Shown here piece by piece: positions 22,611 to 34,639 of a DNA stretch of 64,000 nucleotides; the stretch's first letter is position 1, and every line of letters starts with the position of its first letter. The translations under genes and the position numbers were made by a program. The notes beneath the pieces are model-generated. The model was not told the DNA's origin, searched no databases, and saw only the letters and a program-made list of their open reading frames with translations. Origin of the DNA: Gigaspora rosea (lineage: Eukaryota; Glomeromycota; Glomeromycetes; Diversisporales; Gigasporaceae); contig QKWP01000801.1 in assembly GCA_003550325.1 (NCBI GenBank), forward strand, positions 110,460 through 174,459, written 5' to 3'.

Positions 22611-22839
22611 ATGACGACTGGTACGTACCTACAATAGCGATGCTAAAAAAAAAGCTACTAAATTAGAAAAACTATTAAAAAGAAAAAAAACAGATATAAA
22701 CAAAAAAATATATATATATCAATCATGTATATCACTAATCTGTATAACAGAAAAATCCCCAGTTAAATATAGTAATTCTCATATATATAATAGTAAAAAA
22801 GTAAATGTTTATTTATATTTTTGTTTTGTAAATTTGTAA

Positions 22840-23170
22840 AATTACTAATTGTTTTTTATATTCACATTCTGAATAAATTAATTAATATGAATAAAATTAT
22901 TTGTACATAATTTAAATAAGTACTTATAATATTTTATAAACTTGTTTTGCTTTTATTTATATAGTAAAAGCTTAAATGTTCTTTATACTCACATGTTGAA
23001 TAAAATAATTAATACAAAAGAAATAATTTTTGAATAATAGTAAATAAGAATATATATTCTTTTTTTATAAACTTGGTTTGCTTTTTTATATAAAAATTAT
23101 TAAATGTTCTTTATATTTACAAATTAAATTAATATAAATAAAATGATTTGTATATAATAGTAAATATAGA
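22840..23170. repeat. Satellite-like cluster, three units, period about 125 bp
   Basis: TTCACATTCTGAATAAATT (22861), CTCACATGTTGAATAAAATA (22989) and TTTACAAATTAAATTAATA (23113) mark the same unit position, giving spacings of about 127 and 125 bp. Each is followed by AAAATTATTTGTACATAA-like and AGTAAATAAG-like blocks. Confidence 0.7.
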
Positions 23171-23435
23171 AAGTGGTTAGCTTATGGTATTTTTTGCAAA
23201 AATAAAGTAGTAATACTACCAAATAAAGCATGCAATCAATTATATAATTTAGTATTTAAAGCATTGATTTATATAGTAAAATTTTTGTCAATGCCTATTT
23301 TTCTAAATGCAGCATGTAAGTAGAAGCAATCTAAAAATAGATTTTAGAAATAAGTTTGTTGATCCTTGCTGCATAGTTATAGAAAAGAGCTAATATGATT
23401 GGCTAATTCATGTAATAATAGATTATTATTGTTTT

Positions 23436-26230
23436 TTTTTGGTGTTAAGGTGAGGTTTTGCCTTTATCTTTATTAAATAAATGTTTGAGATTCCTTATGG
23501 GGTTTCTCAGATTACAATTATTAATTATACAAAAATTAAAACTCAGACTATAGATAGAACTATTTCTAATTTCTACCTAATTTATCTGCAACCTAAACCT
23601 ACTAGAGTGGTTAAAACTTACCTAGATTTGAATATGGAGAATAGTATTAGTTTGAAAACTATATTTTATCCAGTTGTGTGACCAGATTTCTATTTTTCTC
23701 AGTGCTAAGCCCAAAGGTAACATGTGCTATTGTTATTTTCATGTTGTTGGTCTAGTAAGCCACAGATGCAGCTGTAAATATGTAGAGTTTTGTTATAACA
23801 AGAAGTATATAGAGGTTTGGTAGATATAGTATGGAGTTGGGATAAAGCTTGTATAGATTTCCAATGTGCTAAATTTATGCAGTATAGTTTTCATAATTGT
23901 TCATGAATCCTTTGTGAAATAAGTAGAAGAAGCCTAATAGTAGTATTAGCTGCATTATTATAAGAAGAATATTGAGATATAATATTGATAAGTGATTTTG
24001 AAATATAACCCTGGATTGTAGTATAGAATAGTGTAGTTTGTGTAGGAGAAAGGCAGTAATAAGTTAAAAGGTTGTTGCATAGCTGTTGTAATTCATTGAA
24101 GGATAAATCCAATAAATCTAAAAAGGAGTATTGTGTAATTATATTTTGGATGATATTTGAGATGCTGTTTGAGTTTGGACAAAATAGCCAGTGAAATCCA
24201 TGACCAGTTTGGTTGCATGTAATGCAGGTAGAATGTATATTTGCAGAATTAGTAGAAAGAAAATGTGAAAGGATAGGGAGCATGTGTAGTATGCATTTAA
24301 TGTGAAAAGATTTTTGAGAGCTAAGCTGAAAATTAGTATAGTTGTGGGTGCATTTATGATTGTGGTTAAGGTATAGCCAAATTGTATTCCAATCTATTTG
24401 TTGGGCTATAGGAATAATTTGTTGAATTATATGTTGGGAGGACTATATAGCAATTATATGTGCATTGCAAATATTTTTGATAGCACAGTGTATAGGTTGT
24501 TCTATATTGTATTTTTTTTAAATGTGACTAAAGGAAGGGTTGTATATATTGTGAGGTTAAAATTCTAAAGTGGGGAAAGGTAGTGATTTTTGCAAGTTCA
24601 TTAGCTTTGTTGTTGTATATATTATTACTATTTGCTTGTACTTTATAGAATACAATATTTGGAGAGAGTAATTTAATGAGGTTAAGAGTGTGCCAAATAG
24701 GCCAGTAGTTGTAAGAATAAGTTTGTTGTAGTTTTGTATTTGTGAGGTTAGAGTATTGTATTTTGAAATAATGGATAAGGAGGCAGTATATATATGTATG
24801 TTACTATTTCAAAGGCATGTGCTAATTGCTGATAATATAGAAACTAATTCTGCTTTGTATGATGATGGCCAATTTTGAATTTGTGCAGAGAAGGAATGGG
24901 AGATCTGGTTGTCAAAAACCTGGATCCATGTGATTCCTATAGTACATCTTGAATCAGAAATATTAACAACAGAGCCATCAGTATAGAAGGAAAAGTTTTG
25001 GAATATAGTATTAGATTGTGCTATAGTTTGAAGTTTTGAAGCAGCAGAAGATTTTAGAAAGATGTTTAAAATAGGGTTGTTATATATTGTAATTTGGGGG
25101 AGAGATGGAATATTAATAAAACGGCGAGAGGCAATAGAATATAGTAAATCTAAGTAGTTAGTATTGAGTTAGAGTTTGTTTATAGATTGGGTATAGATTT
25201 TTCTACCAAGAAATTTAGTAGATAATGTAGCTGATATATCTAGGGTGCAAGTGTTTTGAATTCTGTTTGAGTATAGAATGCATCCTAAGCAGAGAGTACA
25301 GTGTACATTTGGTGTAGGATATAAGGATGTAAGGCTAAGATCACATGTATTTTTTAGTATATTATAGAGATTGTATTTGTAGAATAATTAAAACGTTAAG
25401 CTTTTCCAATTATAATCTCTTGATCTAAGTAGATTAATAGCCATGGTTTAGATTTGGAGTTGAAGTAACCAGTTTGAAATAAGAGTGAATTAGTATTAGA
25501 GAAATTGAGAGAGGTATTAATTTGGTAAGCAGAATTATTGGAAAGGATTTTATTTTCAAGTGTACAAAACCAGGTTGTTTTTTTTCTGATATAAGGTTAA
25601 GGATTCTAGGAGAGATATGTGGCCAAGCTAGAAGTGTGTATTATAATAGGAAGTAAGTTGTTCTAAGAACATAATGTATTTAGAACGTAGTTGACATTTA
25701 AAGGATATATATTGGAGGTGGTAATATAATAAGGATTCAAGTGGAGTATAGGATAAGTTGATAGTAAAGGGGCATAAGATTTCAGAATGTGCTGCAATAG
25801 AAAATTCAAGGTGCTTAAGTAATAAGATTATTTTGAAAGTAGTAGAATGTTTGTTAGAACCATCAATAAGAGAATTAAAATGTTGTAGTATATTAGTAGT
25901 AAACTATAAGTTGTTTTGTAGCTGCTATAGTCGAATATGTGCACTATTGCCAAGAAGATATGGGTTGTTAAGCTGAAGCAAAAGGACAGATAGATGGTTT
26001 TGCAATTGTATATCCCAGATATTTTTGATTCCATAGATATTGTGGTTTAGCATAGTACTATTTGGTGTGTTTCTTGCTAGTTTTAATTTATGCTTAGCAA
26101 CAGTAAGGTATTGGGAGAGGATTTTATTGCATATTGAATAGGTAAGAACTATATTGTGTATATGATATTCAAGGATAGGTATAATGACGTAATAATAGAT
26201 TATTGTTGTTGTTATACTAAATTCAAACAT
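23436..26230 (-). mobile_element. 5'-truncated LINE, decayed, family with shared 3' tail
   Basis: The minus-strand 3' end is the poly-T at 23431-23440, preceded (in LINE sense) by a tail shared with copies ending near 28391 and 35795: AGTTTTAACCACTCTAGTAG, TAGGTTGCAGATAAATTAG and GTTTCTCA-type blocks. Coding remnants cover only the post-RT part of ORF2: the region after the RT palm/thumb, RNase H and the CCHC finger. No reverse transcriptase remains, consistent with incomplete reverse transcription. Confidence 0.75.
23891..26230 (-). pseudogene. ORF2 C-terminal part of a LINE (post-RT region, RNase H, CCHC finger), broken
   Basis: Reading 26230 down: residues NIVLTYSI...KLKLARNTPNS...NIYGIKNIWDIQ align with the intact element's NNVLTPRL...KAKLSRGVPNS...NIYGLKNISMHQ. 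At 25000-24800 an RNase H domain is still clear: FYTDGS, WPSSYKAELVSIL and then IYTAS, so the first two catalytic acids are present and the third is now Ala. At 24283-23891 a terminal open frame carries CITCNQTGHGFHWLFC, a CCHC zinc finger. Frameshifts and stops (such as TGA after STCL) break the rest. Confidence 0.75.
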
Positions 26231-26730
26231 AATTTTCTCAAAATAGAAGAAAAGCTACAGCTGTGTTTTAATTGACAGGCCCTCATATGTACTTATGTTG
26301 TTTGCTATTTTTATGTAGTAAAATTATTAAAAATAGAGTATAGATCATTTTTAATAGTAATCACATTGCAAATCATACAAATTGAGTACCATATGCATAA
26401 TTAATTAAAAAAATCATGCAAATCATATAATATTATATGATTTATATGGATTCTAACCAATTAGAGTTAATTATTTCTGTAGATCTCCTCATAAAAACTA
26501 ACAACTTCTTGCAAAATTTATAGTATTGAAAATTTGAAAAATAAATTACAATATTTTTGTTTATATTTACAAAAGATTAAAAATCAATTTTTATATTGTT
26601 TTCAACTAATGTAATTTAATTTTTAAATTGTTCTAACTTTTTTATATAAACTAACAATTTTTTATGTACAACAAATAATTTGCTATTTATATTTATATTG
26701 TATTATACTATACAGGTCCCTATATAAAGT
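26231..26730. other. AT-rich spacer
   Basis: Contains short inverted ATCATATAATATTATATGAT at about 26424-26443. No coding or element ends were identified. Confidence 0.45.
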
Positions 26731-26734
26731 TATA

Positions 26735-27445
26735 TTTGAGCATATTAGTAAAATTTTTTTTGGTTAGCACTTTTGTTTTGGTATATATAAGCTATATTTT
26801 AAATATTAAATAGAACTTTTATCCACTTTTTCTTTTTTAAAATATAGCATCTCTAAAAAAAACAAATCAAAATTATATTCTCTAAAAAAAAAAACAAAAT
26901 TACATTCTCTAAAAAAAAAAAAAAAAACCAACCAAAAAAAAATCCAGAATTACATTCTCTAAAAAATAAAATATAATTACGTTTTTTAAAAAAAAAACCT
27001 CCATAATTATTTCTTAAAAAAAAAAAAACTCAATTATGTTCTCTAAAAAAAGTTTAAAAATTTTTTAAGTCTATTTGATCTAAAAACTAGTATATATCAT
27101 AAATTTATATAGTAGAAAATGTATAAAAAAAAACTAAAAAAACTATTTTACTCTATTTTTTTCAATTTCTGCATTTTTCTGAATTTTGCATTTTTTTGAT
27201 TTTTGTATTTTTTTAATTTTTGCATTTATTACCTACTGGGTCACTATTATGACCCAGATTTTTCATTAGCACATTCAAATATAAGATTTATAAAAAATTA
27301 TTATTCTCTTAAATATACTTTTTTTGCATTTAGCTGTTTTCAAATATAACCTTTTTCTCAAATACCTACTTTTCAAATATAACCTTTTTAAAAGAAAGGC
27401 CTCTATAAGCAATTTTTAAATATGATCTCACATAGATTATTAGGG
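26735..27445 (+). mobile_element. Dispersed element A, copy 1 (about 710 bp)
   Basis: Begins near TATATTTGAGCATATTAG and GGTTAGCAC, continues GGTATATATAAGCTATATTT, has a core of T/A-runs punctuated by (A)CATTCTCT(A)n units, then GGCCCAGATTTTTCATTAGC-like, AGCTGTTTTCAAATATAACC, and ends near GCAATTTTTAAATATGATC. Copies 2 and 3 lie at 33505-34235 and, inverted and interrupted, at 34862-37505. The outer ends are weakly inverted (ATATTTGA...TCAAATAT). No coding capacity. Confidence 0.65.
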
Positions 27446-27451
27446 GTCCTC

Positions 27452-27790
27452 ACTATATCATTAAATGTTCTTTATTTTTACAAGTTGAATAAATATTAAT
27501 GTGAATAAAATAATTTGTACATATGGCTAACAAGTATTTATTTTTTTGCTATATAAATTTATTTTGATGTTTTATTTTTAGATTATAAATGCTCTTTTTA
27601 CCCATGAACTAATTTGCATTTAATGATAAATAAATATTTATATAAGAATTTATATTCTTGTTTTGTGAACTTGTCTTGCTATTTTTAATTGCAAAATTGT
27701 TAAATATTTTCTATACTTATCAACTAAAATATTTTGAATATAATAATTTGTACTTAATATTTGTGTTTTTATTTTGCGAAATTTTTTCTG
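27452..27790. repeat. Satellite-like cluster, about three diverged units
   Basis: ATTAAATGTTCTTTATTTTT, then TTGAATAAATATTAATGTG, then AAAATAATTTGTACATA, and later repeats (TAAATGCTCTTTTTAC, TTAAATATTTTCTATAC) show the roughly 125-bp family. Confidence 0.6.
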
Positions 27791-28374
27791 CTTTTATTTA
27801 GAATAATATGCAATATACTAATATTTAAATAAATATATTCAAAATTTTTAATTCTAACTCCCTTTAAGCAATTTAAGTGCCTAGTTTTAAATTAAATTCT
27901 ATGCATTTTCTTCTTAAATAACTATATTAGATTACACAATCTAGATTTTTTATTTTGCATTACCTGCCAGCTCATTTTTTCAATTTTTTTTAAAAAATTT
28001 TTGCTATTTATTTTTTTGTTATTTTACTTGGTATCACCAATTGGACATTACTTCTGAAATTGTCAAATAGGACTAATAGAAAAAATATAATATCAATAGG
28101 AACACAGAAATATTATTTTGATTTAAAACAAAAATTTTAGTCAATTTTTGTAAAAATTTTAATTTATATTGATTTGTCCAGCATTAAAAACAAATAATTC
28201 TGGCTAAAATTAAAATAGTAAAAATTATAAGCCAATCATTTTATATTAAATGATACAAATTTTATAGCAAAAATTTTAATTTTATATAATAAAAATCTGA
28301 TTTTAAAATATTTCTGTATCCCTGAATATCAATTCTATTTTTTTTATTCATTATTGTACAAAATAAAAATCAAT
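27791..28374. other. AT-rich spacer, no gene seen
   Basis: Only low-complexity AT sequence. It ends at the target duplication of the next LINE. Confidence 0.45.
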
Positions 28375-28387
28375 TTTGCACAGTCTT
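28375..28387. repeat. Target-site duplication of the LINE, left copy
   Basis: TTTGCACAGTCTT, repeated exactly at 33374-33386. Confidence 0.8.
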
Positions 28388-29051
28388 TTTTTTTTTTTTT
28401 GATATTAAAGTGAGATCTTGTTTATATCTTTATTAGTAATTTAAAAAAGCTACTACAAGGAGTATACTTCTTTGTATGAATACAAAATTTAAATTACATA
28501 CAAGAATTGAAGCTCAGACTAATTTATCTGCGACCTAAACCTACTAGAGTGGTCAAGACTTACCTAGTTTGATAAAGTTAAAATAAAATTTATAGGAGTA
28601 CTATATTTAACCCAATGAATAGCCCAAGAACTAATCTTCTTAAGAGCTGTACCAATAGGTGGACATGAATTTGGATTAATATGAAGTTGATCAGATTGGC
28701 CACAAGGACAACTATATATAAATGTTCTGCATAAAGATGGTTGCTTTTTGATTTGTGATATATTAGAAGTAGTAAAAGAAAAATAAATAATATTATTAGT
28801 TTTTTGCTATGAAGCAAATTGGGAACAATAAGGCTTCCACAATTGTTCATAGGATAATTCGGAGACTTGAAGAAGAATTTTTATTAATGACTTGTGAAGC
28901 TAATTTAGAAGATAAATAAAAGGGTCTAAGATCTTGAATAAGATAAGAAAGAATTAAGCCTTTAAGTATAGTTTGAATATAATAAGGAGAAAGTAGAGCT
29001 GGTGATAAGTAAAAGGCAGAGTAATTATAAATAGTTTGAATAAGTTGAGAT

Positions 29052-30737
29052 ATACATCAGCAAAAAAAATATACGAAATCTTTCGAAAGAATTGTAATCG
29101 ACGCGAATCTTTCGAAAGATCCGCAATCTTTCGAAAGATTTCGGCATGCATTTTTTTTGAAAGATTTCGAAATAAATTTCAAAATATTTTGAAACATATT
29201 GCGAAATATTGTGAAATAGGCCAAATAAAAAAATGCAAACTGCTATTTAATATTTGAATATTTTCGCAATATTTCGCAAAATTTCACAAAATTCAAAATT
29301 TTTTAAAAAAATAAACGATATACATATTTATACATGTTTTTGCAAATATTCGAAGATTTTTGCAAGATTTCGAAAGATTTCACAATTTTAAAATTTTTTA
29401 TTATAATATTTAATTAATTTATTTTTTATTTTTTATTTTTTTTTAAAAATTTGATTTATTTTTTTTAGTTGAATACAAATTACAAAGAAAACAGAACGAA
29501 ATAAATGAAAATGAGGCAAAAAACAGGATGAAAAACGGGATGAAAATGGTAATGAACAAACCAAAAAAACAACAAGAAACCCACCAAAATTATAAAGAAC
29601 CACTACTGAAGGACTTTACAAACCTATAAAAACAATGATAAACTACTGAAAAAAGACGAAAAACCACCAAAGAACTTATAGAAGCAACCGACAAAGAGAC
29701 AAAGAACCTATTCACCGAAAAATGACAAAATTAAAAGACTTGTGGAAACTTTTGATGAAGAGACACAAAACCTACTGATGAAGAGACAAAGAACCTACCT
29801 ACCGAAAAACAACAAAATTACGTACTAAAAATGATGAACTCTGAAGGACATACAGAAGCTACTACGAAGAGACAAAAAACATACCCACCAAAAAATAACG
29901 AAATTACAAACCGAAAAACGACGAAGAATCACCAAAGAACTTATAGAAGCCACTGACTAAGGGACAAAGAACCTACCCACCGCATCAAAAAAATGATGAA
30001 GAATCACTGAAGGACTTGCAGAACCTATCGACGAAGAGACATAGAGACAAAGAACCTACCCATTGAAAACTGCCAAAATTGCACACCGAAAAATAATGAA
30101 GAACTACCGAAAAAGATGAGAACTACTGAAAAACTTACAGTAAAATTCACTGAGAATTGGCAAGAAGTTTTGGAAGTTTTAAGCAATAACTTGAAAAAAT
30201 TCTAGACAACTAAAAATATATATTCGCATTAAAAAAAAATAATTTTCTAAAAAAAAAATAAAAAATAAACCGAAATGAAAAAGAGCGAAACAAAGCGAAA
30301 CAAAGCGAAAAAATGCGAAAGAATATGAAAAAACAATGTAAAACTAAATAGAAGATCTAATTATAAACAAAGAAAAAAAAATAAGCAAAGATCTAATCTG
30401 ATTTTGTAATACGTAATTTTGTACATCATCAAAATATTTCGAATATCTTCAAAAATTTCGAACAATGTGCCCTGGTATGATCCAGCTTACAGATCCTAAT
30501 CTAGCTTGGTTTTTTAGTTCAAAAAAGATTTTGAAATATTTCGAAAATATTAGACCTAAAATATTTCGAAAGAAATTGCGTTATGCAATTTTTTCAAAAT
30601 ATTTTGAAATTTTTTTTGAAATATTTCGAAAATTACAAGATTCGAAATATTTCGAAATAAATTTCGAAATATTTCGAAAGAAATTGCATAATTCAATTTC
30701 TTTCGAAATATTTCACATATATAAATTTGCTGATATA
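29052..30737. mobile_element. TTTCGAAA-rich TIR DNA element inserted in the LINE
   Basis: The left end CATCAGCAAA...GAAATCTTTCGAAAGAA and right end (read inward) TATCAGCAAA...GAAATATTTCGAAAGAA form imperfect TIRs. LINE sequence flanks both sides. About 330 bp at the left and 310 bp at the right are packed with TTTCGAAA, ATTTCGAAAT and TTTCGCAA motifs in both orientations. The interior holds a purine-rich minisatellite and no transposase that I can recognise. Flanking TATA suggests a short TA-type duplication. Confidence 0.6.
29560..30150. repeat. Purine-biased minisatellite, units about 95-105 bp
   Basis: Phrases GAAGAGACAAAGAACCTA, CCCACCGAAAAA, GACGAAATTACAAACCG and GAAGAATCACCAAAGAACTT recur in this order about five times with small changes. 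No frame stays open across all units. Confidence 0.65.
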
Positions 30738-31984
30738 GTATTTGAAGAAAGGTCTAAATCTGTAGAGTTAATAGTATTAGTAATAGCAGTAAGAATAATC
30801 TGGTTAATATTGTTTGTACCAGAACAAAAAAGCCAGTGATTAGGAGAGTCAGGAGTGTTGCATATAAAGCAGTTGGAATTTGGAAATAGGTTAGAATAAA
30901 TTAAGTGAAAGTAAAAGTATGAAGGTAGTTCATTTAAAAATAATTTAATTTTAAAAGCTTTAAGGTTGCTAAGTTTGAAGTTGGTAATATTATTTAAAGC
31001 TTTTTGATTATTATTAAAATATAACCAGATAGAGTTTCAATCAAAATAATAAAGTGTGACCATTCATTTGCATGTTGCTGAGAGAACCATAAAGCTATAA
31101 TGTGAGCTTTTCAAATGTTTTTAATAAATCTTCATATAGGTTGTAAAACTTGGATATTTTTCCAATATAGAGTATGGAAAAGAATATAGGAATTGGTATA
31201 GTTAAAGTTAAGAAAAGAAGCAAAGGTACGTTGATTGGTGAGTAGATCAGCACAATTTTAAAAGGGTTATCAGAATGGGCATAAACTTTGTGTAATATGA
31301 GTTGAATATTAAAAGATTTAATAACATTAAGGAGTGTATGCCATATAGGCCATGTAGTAAATTTGAATTTTTTAGAAAAGTTTGGATTAAGGTGTATAAA
31401 TTTAGTGTATTTAAATATAACAGATTGTGAATTAGTAAAAATTAATAGTAGAGTTTCATAGTACAGTAGCAATAGCAGATAGAATTGAATTAGTTCAGTA
31501 TGATATGAAGAGGGCCAGTATTTAAGTTGGGCTAAAAACTCATGTACAATTTGATTGTTATAAAGTTGTACCCAACCGATACCTATAGAACATTAGTCAG
31601 TACAAATATTTTTAACAGAACTATCTATATAGAAAGTAAAAGATGTATAATTATAATTATTTTGGGAAAATGATTGTAATAATTGGGAAGTTTAGTTAAA
31701 TAGAAAAAGATTAGAAACTAAGTAGTCAGAGATATTTAAAGTTGGAGGTATAGGGATAGTAAGAGGATGTTTAATAGCAGTAGAAAGAATAAGATCTTTA
31801 TAATTTGCATTGAGGTTAAGCTGCTTGTTTGGTAGAATTCTACCATAAAAGAGTGTAGATAGTGTAGAAGATATTTTAATTGTATATACAAAGGAAATAC
31901 GATCAGTATTAAAATTGCAGCCTGGGCAAGGCATACAAAAAATAGGAGAAAGTAGGTATAAATAGGATTGTGAAGTATTAATAT

Positions 31985-32517
31985 TGGTAATCCAATGAGT
32001 AATTGATACAATACCACTTTTCTAATATTGATGGACCTAATAGATTAACTACTACTTTAAAGATCATTCTTTTGCTCAAAAGACTAAAAATCAATATTAT
32101 AGCAAATCCAAATATTACTTGGCCCAAAGTTATTAATAGTGGAAGCCTTCTACTTAAACAAATTCTGCAGCACCACCCTAAATACAGAACATTCAAACAA
32201 CAACTTCGTCATAAACAAATCCTTTACTTAGAACAACTTTGCTCTGCAAATAATCAAACTCTTCTTTTATGAAAACATTTTTCACCCAGAGTGAACCATT
32301 TATCTACTAGTAAACAACCACTTTGGTTTACTTTTCTAGAGGAAACTATTATTGAAAACAATATTCACTGTTCAATCTTAAGCAATTACCAACCCCAAGG
32401 TATTAATGCTTTTGCCTATTATACTTGTTGTATTCTTCTAAAACCCCAATTATGGTTTCTTACTTATCTTAACCAGAATATAATTATTGATAAAGCTTGT
32501 AGATATTTTAAGTAGCA
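31985..32517 (+). other. Inverted internal segment of the LINE
   Basis: The plus strand here encodes NITWPKVINSG, ILQHHPKYRTFKQQLRHKQI, YLEQLCSANN and KQPLWFTFLEE. These match, in order, the intact LINE's TTDWPKPLPRNG, IIHHPKSHHLKEKLNHHDI, YIEQFLNFNN and RTPQWFTEIQD (ORF2 residues about 1050-1130). All flanking LINE parts are on the minus strand, so about 530 bp have been flipped in place. The two short plus-strand frames are not separate genes. Confidence 0.75.
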
Positions 32518-32567
32518 GCAGAGATAATTGATTGAAGTTCTGTTAAAGATAAAGCAATCTATAAGGT

Positions 32568-33325
32568 GTCATCCATATAACCTAAAATAGATGTAAAGCA
32601 TTTAAGATGATGTGTTTGTGATAAAGTAAGGTTGGTTTTTCAGAAAGTTTGTAGAGTATAACCAGTGAACTGAGTAGCAATATGACTAATAAGTGGGTCA
32701 TAGTAAATTCTCCAAAAAAGGGGTGTTATAGTTTCTTCTTGATCAATACCATTTTAACTGAGTAAAAATTAGTAAGACCCAGATTTGTAATTACTCGATT
32801 GTATCGGTTAAATAAAAGATTAGAAAGAATATTAATAAGTGGTAATAGCATACAAATACAGGATAGTGATTTAGCAAATAGATCAAATTGAACAGAGTTA
32901 TAGGCTTTGCTCATATCTTGGGACATAAGCCAAAGTGGCTTGCAGCTGCAATTAGAATCTTTTATAATATTATTAAAAATTTAGATAGGTATAGAGGTAC
33001 TATTACCAGATAATACAATATAATTGTAAGGTGAAAGAATGTTATATTGTGTAAATATTTTGTTAAGCCTATTAGTAAGAAGTTTAGTATAAAGTTTTCT
33101 AATATGCTTTACTAAACTAATAGGTCAGGTATTAGTTAAGTTACCATCAAAAATTGGTTTTGTGGAGATAGGAAAAATACAACCCTCTTTCCATTGTTTA
33201 GAAACAGTTTGGGCTATTAAACATTGATTAAAAAGAGCAAGTAAACAGTTATTTCCAGAGTATTTGATTATTTTATAACTAATTCCAGAAGGACCACATA
33301 CTATGTTATTAGGAAGTTGAGACAA
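32568..33325 (-). pseudogene. Reverse transcriptase fragment of the LINE
   Basis: Motifs in order on the minus strand are GPSGIS, W-EG-IFPI, SQDMSKAYNS (catalytic Asp of the first motif kept), NRVITNLG and GYMDDTL (YMDD catalytic pair kept). Several frameshifts and a stop right after YMDDTL show it is dead. Confidence 0.75.
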
Positions 33326-33373
33326 AGTATCAAGAACTTCTTCAATAGTAAAAGAGAGAAGAGCTTTAGCAAC

Positions 33374-33386
33374 TTTGCACAGTCTT
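33374..33386. repeat. Target-site duplication of the LINE, right copy
   Basis: TTTGCACAGTCTT, identical to 28375-28387. It fixes the 5' end of the minus-strand LINE at 33373. Confidence 0.8.
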
Positions 33387-33504
33387 AAATGTAATATTAA
33401 TTTATAATTAATTAAAAAAATATCAACTAACCAAAGTTTTCAGATTCTATATAATTAGTGAAATAGGTTATGGGTTGACAACAGTCTAACAAAACCTCGA
33501 ATAC

Positions 33505-34235
33505 TCTATGTGAGCTTATATTTGAGCAAAATAGTAAATTTTTTTTGGTTAGCACTTTTATATTGGTATATATAAGCTATATTTTAAATATTACATAACA
33601 CATTTATTCAAGTTTAACTTTTTTTTGAAATATAACATTCTTTAAAAAAAAATTGATGTTCTCAAAAAAAAAAACAGAATAACATTCTCTAAAAAAACAA
33701 AATGACATTCTCTAAAAGAAAAAAAAAAACAAAATAACATTCTTTAAAAAAAAAAAACAAAATGGCATTCTTAAAAAAAAAACACTAAAAAAAAAGAACA
33801 AAGTTATATTTTCTATAATAAAAAAATAAAACAAAAAAAAATTAAAAAATTTTTTAAACTCATTTGATTTATAATTTGCCATAGATTATAAATATATATT
33901 CTATAAAATGTAAAAAAAAACTTTAAAAAAAACCCTCTATTTTATTCTATTTTTTTTCAATTTTTGCATTTTTTCAATTTTTGTATTTATTACTTGCTGG
34001 TCATTATTATGGCCCAGATTTTTCATTAGCACATTTCAAATATAAGATTTATAAAAATTATTCTATTAGCATTTGTTTAAATATACCTTTTTTGCTTATT
34101 AGCTGTTTTTAAATATAACCTTTTTATCCAATGCATACTTTTCAAATATAACCTTTTTAAAAAAAAGATCCTCTATTAGCAATTTTTCAAATATGACCCT
34201 ATATAGATTATTCTGGGTTCTGGCCCAATGGCCAG
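33505..34235 (+). mobile_element. Dispersed element A, copy 2
   Basis: GTGAGCTTATATTTGAGC, GGTTAGCAC, GGTATATATAAGCTATATTT, A-runs with (A)CATTCT units, CCCAGATTTTTCATTAGCAC, AGCTGTTTTTAAATATAACC and CAATTTTTCAAATATGACCC follow the same order as copy 1 with better-preserved ends. Confidence 0.65.
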
Positions 34236-34480
34236 GTTGATTAACAGATCAACCCTCAGCCTGCACCTTTGTGAACTGTGCCAGTTTATAAGAGAAGTAT
34301 TAGAATCATTTCTCTTCTATATATATTTTTAGACTAGAAATTGAATAAAAATTAGCTAATTGTTTATAATAATGTAAGAGAAGTTAGCTTATTTAAATAA
34401 TAAATTGGCAAATAGCAAATATAATATAAGGATTAGAAATATTTGGTGGTATAAACAATTAATTAATATAAAATACCAAC
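34236..34480. other. Short AT-rich spacer
   Basis: CTGGCCCAATGGCCAGGTTG at about 34210-34230 is a small inverted motif at the element A edge. Nothing else was seen. Confidence 0.4.
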
Positions 34481-34639
34481 ATGTCGAAAGTTTCTTATGA
34501 ACAAAAAGAATCATAATTAAAGTCATTTAATATTATCATACAAGAGTTTGATAAGAAACTATCTGATGACCTTTTTACATTTAATATTGATATGTTGACT
34601 CAGAAAAAAATTATACTAGCAAAAGGTCAGCCTGGTTAA
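34481..34639 (+). pseudogene. Possible small gene relic, unrecognised
   Basis: ATG at 34481 opens MSKVSYEQKES, a TAA at codon 12, then LKSFNIIIQEFDKKLSDDLF, FNIDMLTQK and ILAKGQPG before TAA at 34637. The composition is more protein-like than surrounding frames, with a charged amphipathic stretch. I do not recognise it, and it may be chance. Confidence 0.22.

Larger units (their letters stand above)
28388..33373 (-). mobile_element. Decayed LINE (5'-truncated) with internal inversion and a DNA-transposon insertion
   Basis: Bracketed by a 13-bp duplication and ending in a poly-T (28385-28400) preceded by the family tail. On the minus strand, RT blocks occur at 33325-33125 (GPSGISYK, KQWKEG), 32926-32726 (QDMSKAYNS) and 32568-32579 (GYMDDTL). 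The zinc-like block PCPGC with FVYTIKISS is at 31934-31840 and further C-terminal parts extend to about 28600. Positions 29052-30737 are a separate TIR element and 31985-32517 is inverted. Relative to the intact LINE, about 700 bp after the YMDD region are missing. The first part of RT and all of the endonuclease are absent. Confidence 0.75.

Noticed and set aside
30465..30839. 124-aa plus-strand frame rich in FEIFRKK
   Set aside because: It is a translation of the TTTCGAAA/ATTTCGAAAT repeats and crosses the transposon end into antisense LINE.
32003..32515. Two plus-strand frames as separate small genes
   Set aside because: They match ORF2 of the intact LINE and represent an inverted piece of the minus-strand LINE.
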